A stretch of DNA of 64,000 nucleotides, taken from assembly GCF_943193085.1 (NCBI RefSeq), contig NZ_CALPCU010000005.1:33515-97514 (forward strand), given 5' to 3'. The notes under the pieces were generated by a model. It was not told where the DNA came from. It saw only the letters and a list, made by a program, of their open reading frames with translations, and searched no databases. Positions 59,456 through 64,000 of this stretch are shown here, piece by piece; position 1 is the stretch's first letter, and every line of letters begins with the position of its first letter. A program made the translations under genes and the position numbers. Source of the stretch: Vermiculatibacterium agrestimuris. Its GTDB lineage: Bacteria; Bacillota; Clostridia; Oscillospirales; Oscillospiraceae.

Positions 59456-59631
59456 ATAGGAATGATTTCATAGGTACTCGAACGGCTCTGCCGTCCGTGT
59501 AAAGACAAGTGCCTGCTTGTCCCAGTGCCTCACAGGAAACGCCCCTATATATAGGTAAGCGCTTCCGCAAGGACAACTGCCTTGCGCGTTTCGCGCGAAT
59601 GGGTCTTTTGATGGTTCGAAGCAAGCGCCGC
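59456..59631 (-). other. Structured rpsL-rpsG intercistronic region
   Basis: Contains small inverted repeats, GACAAG/CTTGTC (59504-59521) and CGCAAGG/CCTTGCG (59566-59586). No ORF or promoter is seen. It could host S7 autoregulation. Confidence 0.45.
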
Positions 59632-60054
59632 TTACTTCTTGCCGGCCTTGGGCTTCTTGGCGCCGTACTTGCTGCGGGCCTGCATCCGGCCGGAGACGCC
59701 CTGAGTATCCAGAGAGCCGCGGATGATGTGGTAACGCACGCCAGGGAGATCCTTGACACGGCCGCCGCGGATCATCACCACGGAGTGCTCCTGCAGGTTG
59801 TGACCGACACCGGGGATATAAGCGGTGACCTCATAGCCGTTGGTGAGCTTCACACGGGCGATCTTACGAAGGGCCGAGTTGGGCTTCTTCGGGGTCGAGG
59901 TACGCACGGCGGTGCACACGCCTCTCTTCTGGGGAGAGGGCAGGTCGGTCTCCTTGTCCTTCAGGGTGTTCAGGCCAAACTGCATGGCAGGAGAGTTGGA
60001 CTTGTAAGTCGCCTGCTTGCGGCCCTTCCGAACGAGCTGATTGAACGTAGGCAT
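59632..60054 (-). CDS. rpsL: 30S ribosomal protein S12
   Basis: A 140-residue decoding-centre protein. It has PTFNQLVRKGRK at the start, RTSTPKKPNSALRKIARVKL with Lys at the positions where mutations give streptomycin resistance (so wild-type), and PGVRYHIIRGSLDTQGV. AGGAGG lies before the ATG at 60054. Confidence 0.98.
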   Translation of the reverse strand: MPTFNQLVRKGRKQATYKSNSPAMQFGLNTLKDKETDLPSPQKRGVCTAVRTSTPKKPNSALRKIARVKLTNGYEVTAYIPGVGHNLQEHSVVMIRGGRVKDLPGVRYHIIRGSLDTQGVSGRMQARSKYGAKKPKAGKK

Positions 60055-60138
60055 GGTTTTCCTCCTTTCTTTACGGTTGATTTCTATATTTTAACGAGAT
60101 ACCAGTATAAATATCCCGCTAAAACCAAAGCAGAGGGC

Positions 60139-60384
60139 TTATTCCCGCACCAGGGCGGCCACAGCGGCTCCCACGGAGATCCCACAGGCCTTGCCCAGAG
60201 CCTCCATGGAGCACTCCCGCACCATCTCCACGCCCTTTTCTCCGCAGAGGGCTTCGATGGACTCTGTGATCCGGGGATCTGCGTCCTGTGCCAGGAACAC
60301 CCGCAGAGCTCTGCCGGCCTCCAGCGCCCGCTTGACCTGCTTGGCGCCCGTGACCTTACATTGTGTGGAAAGCTCTGTCAACAT
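60139..60384 (-). CDS. L7Ae/L30e-family K-turn binding protein (YbxF-like)
   Basis: An 81-residue protein of the L7Ae family: CKVTGAKQVKRALEAGRALRVFLAQDADPRITESIEALCGEKGVEMVRECSMEALGKACGISVGAAVAALV. Bacillus YbxF, in the same place before rpsL, binds kink-turn RNA. The ATG at 60384 has GGAGG 6 nt upstream. It is first in the str operon here. Confidence 0.92.
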   Translation of the reverse strand: MLTELSTQCKVTGAKQVKRALEAGRALRVFLAQDADPRITESIEALCGEKGVEMVRECSMEALGKACGISVGAAVAALVRE

Positions 60385-60447
60385 GGGTGGCCTCCTATCT
60401 GGAAATGGGCGCACTCCTCCCTTGAGAAGAGGCCCACGCAAAATGGA

Positions 60448-60476
60448 ATTATAGCATAGGGTGATTGGCAAGTCAA
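60448..60476 (-). promoter_or_regulatory. str operon promoter
   Basis: Minus strand -35 TTGACT (60471-60476), 17-bp spacer, -10 TATAAT (60448-60453). Leader to the L7Ae gene is about 55 nt. Confidence 0.8.
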
Positions 60477-60510
60477 GGATTTTTCCGTTTTTCAGGCCCT
60501 TTTGGAGCAA

Positions 60511-60557
60511 AAATGGGACGTTCCGCCCGGTATTTCCACCCCGGCGGACGTCCCACT
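60511..60557 (-). terminator. sfsA terminator
   Basis: Long near-perfect stem (TGGGACGT and CCGCC blocks paired, one bulge) followed by TTTTT on the minus strand. Confidence 0.8.
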
Positions 60558-60587
60558 CTCCTTTTTAGAGTTATGTAAACTACCTAT

Positions 60588-61268
60588 TCAAAGCCGAAGG
60601 GGCACGGATTCAGTTATGTAAACCTCCTCCGGCGTCACATGGCATGCCCGCGTCAGGATCTCCACTCCGGCCTCCGCCGCCCGGCGGAGCGCCTGACCGA
60701 AGGCGGGGTGGGTACGGTCATTGGGAGAAAATCCTTCCGCCCCGGCCATCTGGATCACGAAGCATACAGCCGCCTCGTAGCCCTGCTGCTTTGCCAGCAA
60801 CAGCTCCTCCAGGTGCTTCACCCCCCGCTCCGTGGGGGCGTCCGGGAAGTACGTCCAGCCCCCCTCCTCCAAGGTGCAGCCCTTCACCTCGACGAACCCC
60901 TTTCGCTCTCCCGCTTCCCAGTAGAAGTCGAACCGGGAGTTGCCCCAGGTGGTCTCGGGGCGGAGCAGGGTCAGACCGGGGAGGAAATGACCCGCCTGGG
61001 CCCACTCGGCAAACAATCGGTTGGGCGCCTGGGAGTCCATGTTAATGAGCCGCTCTCCCTTCTCCACTGTCACCAGGTCAAAGGCGGTCTTCCGGGCGGG
61101 GTTGGGGGACTTCTCCAGGTAGACGGTGCAGCCGGGCACCAGCAGCTCTTTGCACCGGCCGGTGTTCTTCACATGGACGGTGAGTTCCTCTCCATTCAGC
61201 AGCACCTTGGCAATGAAGCGGTTAGGCCGGCTCAAAAAGATAGCCTTATGGATATTTTGATAGCGCAT
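60588..61268 (-). CDS. sfsA: SfsA family DNA/RNA nuclease-like protein
   Basis: A 226-residue protein with an N-terminal OB-like domain (RPNRFIAKVLLNGEELTVHVKNTGRCKELL) and a PD-(D/E)xK-like core: NSRFDFYWEAGERKGFVEVKGCTLEEGG (Asp, Glu, Lys), then FPDAPTERGVKHLEEL. SfsA was first linked to maltose gene control and later regarded as a probable nuclease. AAGGAG precedes the ATG. Confidence 0.93.
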   Translation of the reverse strand: MRYQNIHKAIFLSRPNRFIAKVLLNGEELTVHVKNTGRCKELLVPGCTVYLEKSPNPARKTAFDLVTVEKGERLINMDSQAPNRLFAEWAQAGHFLPGLTLLRPETTWGNSRFDFYWEAGERKGFVEVKGCTLEEGGWTYFPDAPTERGVKHLEELLLAKQQGYEAAVCFVIQMAGAEGFSPNDRTHPAFGQALRRAAEAGVEILTRACHVTPEEVYITESVPLRL

Positions 61269-61296
61269 CCCCGTCTCCTTTCAAGCTGGGGCACAT

Positions 61297-62202
61297 TTAT
61301 TTCTTTAATTGCTCCAGCTTATGAATAAACGCTCTCTCATCTGCTGATAGAGCCTTTTCTTCTTTACATATCCACCCCACATAGATCTCAATCTGACAAT
61401 TTTGTATCGGAATGCTACGAATCCCAAATCGCTCCAGATCCATGCGGCTGACTCCAGGCCCCAATCGAAAAACCGTTGTATCTTGTAAAAAGGATATCAT
61501 CGCTCCACATCCATTCACAAAAACGGTATTTTTTATCTGGTGGAACTTTACGCCGTCTATTTCCACGCAGGAAGTCAGATTGGAAAAGCAATCGTCAGGC
61601 ATCCGAACCGGAGCGTATGAGAGAAGCTCACGAAGTTCAACAGAGTCACGATTATACAAAGGACTTTTGGGGCCCACATTTACATACCAGGAATCTTGAA
61701 AAAGTTGAGTCAATTGCAGCCTTTTTTGCTTTAATTGGTGCTTCAAAGTCCTGCATTGCTCACTGTTATATACCAAAACGCCAATATCTGCAGCGCCGTT
61801 TTCCACGCGTTCAATGACCTCTTTTATGCGACACTCCACCAAATGATAGGAGATATTATTGTGACCAGAACTTTGGCTGTATAGTTCCCCCAGCAGTCGT
61901 GGAACAGAAAAGAAGGGATAGGATGCAATAGACAATGTCCGGGAGAGAATTTCCTGCGAAAGGCTGTCAATGATCCCCTTCTGTTCCAAGATCACCTTCG
62001 CATGGGAATATAGTTTTTCCCCCATCTCCGTCATTGTAACACCGTGACGGCTGCGCTTCAAAACAGGATATCCCAGTTCCTCCTCCAAATTTTTCATCGC
62101 TTTGCTGAGATTTGACTGTGTAACAAACAGCTTTTCTGCCGCCTTATTCATACTTTTACAGTCTGCGATCACCACAAAATATTCCAGCTGGTGTAACTGC
62201 AT
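61297..62202 (-). CDS. LysR family transcriptional regulator, divergent from tnaA
   Basis: A 301-residue LTTR. The winged helix-turn-helix (1-60) is LEYFVVIADCKSMNKAAEKLFVTQSNLSKAMKNLEEELGYPVLKRSRHGVTMTE; an effector-binding domain (about 90-301) follows. The ATG at 62202 follows GAGAGGG. It is divergently transcribed from tryptophanase with 224 bp between, the classic arrangement for an LTTR activating its neighbour. The inducer, possibly tryptophan or indole, is inference. AT-richer than the housekeeping genes. Confidence 0.92.
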   Translation of the reverse strand: MQLHQLEYFVVIADCKSMNKAAEKLFVTQSNLSKAMKNLEEELGYPVLKRSRHGVTMTEMGEKLYSHAKVILEQKGIIDSLSQEILSRTLSIASYPFFSVPRLLGELYSQSSGHNNISYHLVECRIKEVIERVENGAADIGVLVYNSEQCRTLKHQLKQKRLQLTQLFQDSWYVNVGPKSPLYNRDSVELRELLSYAPVRMPDDCFSNLTSCVEIDGVKFHQIKNTVFVNGCGAMISFLQDTTVFRLGPGVSRMDLERFGIRSIPIQNCQIEIYVGWICKEEKALSADERAFIHKLEQLKK

Positions 62203-62293
62203 TGCGTTCCCTCTCTATCATTAGTCGTTTTATTGATATGTCGCTTATAAATAAAAGGACTTGGCCGAAACATAAAAATTCCCGTAAAATAAT

Positions 62294-62308
62294 TATAGGC
62301 AATCTATA
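62294..62308. promoter_or_regulatory. Dyad in the LysR-tnaA intergenic region
   Basis: TATAG-GCAAT-CTATA, a 15-bp symmetric site about 105-120 bp before the tnaA start; candidate LysR binding site. Confidence 0.45.
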
Positions 62309-62400
62309 TTGTGAAGTCAAGAACGGCAGATCCCCTGTCTAATTATCAGCTTTATTCCCCTGAATACTGCCCGCTCATCTTCCACTGAAGATAACCGGGG

Positions 62401-62406
62401 TATAAT
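62401..62406 (+). promoter_or_regulatory. tnaA -10 element
   Basis: TATAAT with no recognisable -35 at 16-18 bp, as expected for an activator-dependent promoter. It would give a leader of only about 15 nt. Confidence 0.5.
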
Positions 62407-62426
62407 AAATTTTGGAGGTATCCAGC

Positions 62427-63821
62427 ATGTCTACCGCAATGTACATCCCAGAGCCCTTCCGCATTAAATCTGTAGAGCCCTTGAAAATGCTTACCCGGGA
62501 AGAGCGGGAAGAAAGGATCCGACAAGCACATTATAACCTCTTCAATCTGCGCAGCGATGACGTCTACATCGATCTTCTCACTGATTCCGGAACAGCTGCC
62601 ATGAGCTCCGCCCAGTGGGCCGGCGTTATGCAGGGCGATGAATCCTACGCCGGCGCCAAGAGCTATTACAAACTTGTAGACGCCTGCAAAGATATCTTTG
62701 GCTATGGCTATATCCAGCCTGTGCATCAAGGCCGGGCCGGTGAAAAAGTTCTCCTTCCCCTTTTGCTGGGCAACGGGAAATTTGCCATTTCAAACATGTT
62801 CTTCGACACTACCCGGGCCCATGTGGAGTTGGCCGGCGCCAGGGCGATCGACTGCGTTGTCGACATTGCCAAGGATCCTGCCAAACGCGCTCCCTTCAAG
62901 GGAAACATGGATATTGAAAAAATGGAGCAGGCCATCCAGAAGCACGGGGCTGACAAAATCGGACTTGTGGTTATGACCATTACGAACAATGCCGCCGGCG
63001 GGCAGCCTGTTTCTATGAAAAATCTCAAAGAAGTTTCTCAAGTGTGCAAGAAGTATGGGATCCCCTTGAGCATTGACGCCGCCCGATATGCGGAGAATGC
63101 CTATTTTATCCAGCGTGATGAAGACGGCTATCAGAACACTTCCATTAAGGATATTGTCAGAGAAATGTTCAGCTATGCCGATATGTTTACCATGTCCTCC
63201 AAAAAGGACGCCATCGTCAACATGGGCGGTCTCGTTGGTATCAAGGATGAAAATTCTCCTTTGATCTTAGAGCTGAAAGCAAACTGCATCGTGTCGGAGG
63301 GCTTTGTGACCTATGGCGGTCTGTCTGGACGTGAGCTGGAGACGCTCGCCATTGGCCTGTATGAAGGTATTGACGAAAACTATCTGCGCTATCGCATTGG
63401 TCAGGCCGAGTATTTGGCGTCAAAGCTGGATAGTGCCAAAATCGCCTATCAGGCCCCGGTAGGCGGACATGGGGTATTTGTAGACGCTGCCGCACTCTTT
63501 CCCCAGATCCCCTATTATGAGTTCCCCGCCCAGGTGTTGTGCATTGAGCTTTACAAGGAAGCTGGCATCCGCACTTGCGATATCGGCTCCTATATGTTGG
63601 GGAATGATCCCGATACCGGCGAACAATTAAAGGCTGATTTTGAGTTTACCCGCCTTGCCCTTCCCCGGCGGGTGTATACCCAGGCCCACCTTGACATCGT
63701 TGCCAATGCACTGATCGCGATCAAGGAACGGGCCCCCAAGATCACGCACGGATACAAAATCACTTGGCAGCCTCCGATTCTCCGCCATTTCCAGGCGCAT
63801 CTTGCCCCTATAACAGAGTGA
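62427..63821 (+). CDS. tnaA: Tryptophanase
   Basis: A 464-residue PLP enzyme splitting tryptophan to indole, pyruvate and ammonia. The beta-eliminating lyase fold is clear: IDLLTDSGTAAMS, PVHQGRAGEKVL, and the PLP Lys in TMSSKKDAIVNMGG. It is tryptophanase rather than tyrosine phenol-lyase: FFDTTRAH has the Asp found in TnaA (Thr in TPL), GIRTCDIGSYMLG matches the TnaA loop (TPL has an Arg motif), and the C-terminus has LRHF with the TnaA His (TPL has LRFF). GGAGG sits 8 nt before the ATG. No TnaC-type leader fits in front. Confidence 0.94.
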   Translation: MSTAMYIPEPFRIKSVEPLKMLTREEREERIRQAHYNLFNLRSDDVYIDLLTDSGTAAMSSAQWAGVMQGDESYAGAKSYYKLVDACKDIFGYGYIQPVHQGRAGEKVLLPLLLGNGKFAISNMFFDTTRAHVELAGARAIDCVVDIAKDPAKRAPFKGNMDIEKMEQAIQKHGADKIGLVVMTITNNAAGGQPVSMKNLKEVSQVCKKYGIPLSIDAARYAENAYFIQRDEDGYQNTSIKDIVREMFSYADMFTMSSKKDAIVNMGGLVGIKDENSPLILELKANCIVSEGFVTYGGLSGRELETLAIGLYEGIDENYLRYRIGQAEYLASKLDSAKIAYQAPVGGHGVFVDAAALFPQIPYYEFPAQVLCIELYKEAGIRTCDIGSYMLGNDPDTGEQLKADFEFTRLALPRRVYTQAHLDIVANALIAIKERAPKITHGYKITWQPPILRHFQAHLAPITE

Positions 63822-63840
63822 TCAGATAACCACTCTCATG

Positions 63841-63883
63841 CAACAGGCTGGACGGCTAATCTGTTTTGCGGTCCAGCCTGTTG
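63841..63883 (+). terminator. tnaA terminator
   Basis: Perfect 13-bp stem CAACAGGCTGGAC/GTCCAGCCTGTTG with a 17-nt loop and a T-rich tail. Confidence 0.75.
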
Positions 63884-63897
63884 TATTTATTTATAAA

Positions 63898-63932
63898 AAA
63901 GAAGAGACGGAATAAAAATCCGTCTCTTCTTT
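63898..63932. terminator. Terminator, mainly for the next minus-strand gene
   Basis: Perfect 13-bp stem AAAGAAGAGACGG/CCGTCTCTTCTTT with an A/T loop; T-run on the minus strand. Confidence 0.85.
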
Positions 63933-63950
63933 GTGTTGGCGTCACCTATT

Positions 63951-64000
63951 TTACCAGTCCGTTGCCAGACAAGTATCGTCGGCGCAAGTGAGCTTAACTG
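63951..64000 (-). CDS. C-terminal end of an unidentified minus-strand gene
   Basis: The minus strand is open from the window edge to a TAA at 63951-63953, reading LTCADDTCLATDW before the stop, and a terminator follows 19 nt later. The fragment is too short to identify; it could be chance. Confidence 0.35.
   Translation of the reverse strand, partial: VKLTCADDTCLATDW

Noticed and set aside
62427..63821. Tyrosine phenol-lyase
   Set aside because: The FFDTT Asp, the GIRTCDIGS loop and the C-terminal LRHF His match tryptophanase rather than TPL.

Overview
The window looks like a chromosomal segment of a GC-rich, anaerobic, gut-type Clostridia, most likely Oscillospiraceae (Flavonifractor/Pseudoflavonifractor-like). 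This is inferred from the Firmicutes housekeeping order (L7Ae-rpsL-rpsG-fusA-tuf, plsX-acpP-rnc / smc-ftsY, greA-lysS), S-layer-homology surface proteins, tryptophanase and an exported flavin reductase in a high-GC background. No rRNA or tRNA genes were found.

Layout. 1-11.3 kb: divergent trpS/gltX, a large SLH/InlB-repeat/CAP surface protein, a permuted papain-like protein, an ABC-2 exporter with a TraX-like protein, leuS and rpsU. 11.3-16.2 kb: an unknown protein, then yqeG-nfo-M24 peptidase-GNAT-VanX-like dipeptidase as one operon. 16.2-25.8 kb: a nine-gene minus-strand operon smc-zinc ribbon-ftsY-rph-rdgB-yhbY-nadD/yqeK fusion-LCP-rsfS. 25.9-29.6 kb: two membrane genes inserted between smc and rnc, then XRE regulator-plsX-acpP-rnc. 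29.6-37.6 kb: a small unknown gene and the minus-strand run trkH-trkA-SpoU methyltransferase-dprA-topA-trmFO.

37.7-40.1 kb is an AT-rich 2.4 kb island in the 3' end of lysS. It is bounded by a 19-bp direct repeat of the lysS tail, with a second pair of direct repeats just inside each end. It carries hicA-hicB and a DUF4065 (Panacea/SocA-like) gene overlapping a coiled-coil/transmembrane gene, but no integrase. The stranded original lysS tail and its terminator lie at the far end. This is the most unusual part of the window, and the DUF4065/membrane pair is the best candidate for an undescribed toxin-antitoxin or abortive-infection module.

40.1-49.8 kb: greA-lysS, an unknown protein, S41 protease, EnvC-like M23 hydrolase with ftsX-ftsE (division-site wall hydrolysis), a CdaR/PucR regulator, an RsuA-type pseudouridine synthase and a DUF4830 protein. 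49.8-53.1 kb: a MerR regulator overlapping a lipoprotein FMN/FAD reductase (probable extracellular anaerobic respiration), preceded by a MerR-type 19-bp-spacer promoter and flanked by a short repeat. 53.2-60.5 kb: mscS, a secreted beta-helix protein and the str operon. 60.6-64 kb: sfsA, and a LysR regulator divergent from tryptophanase, then the edge of a further minus-strand gene.
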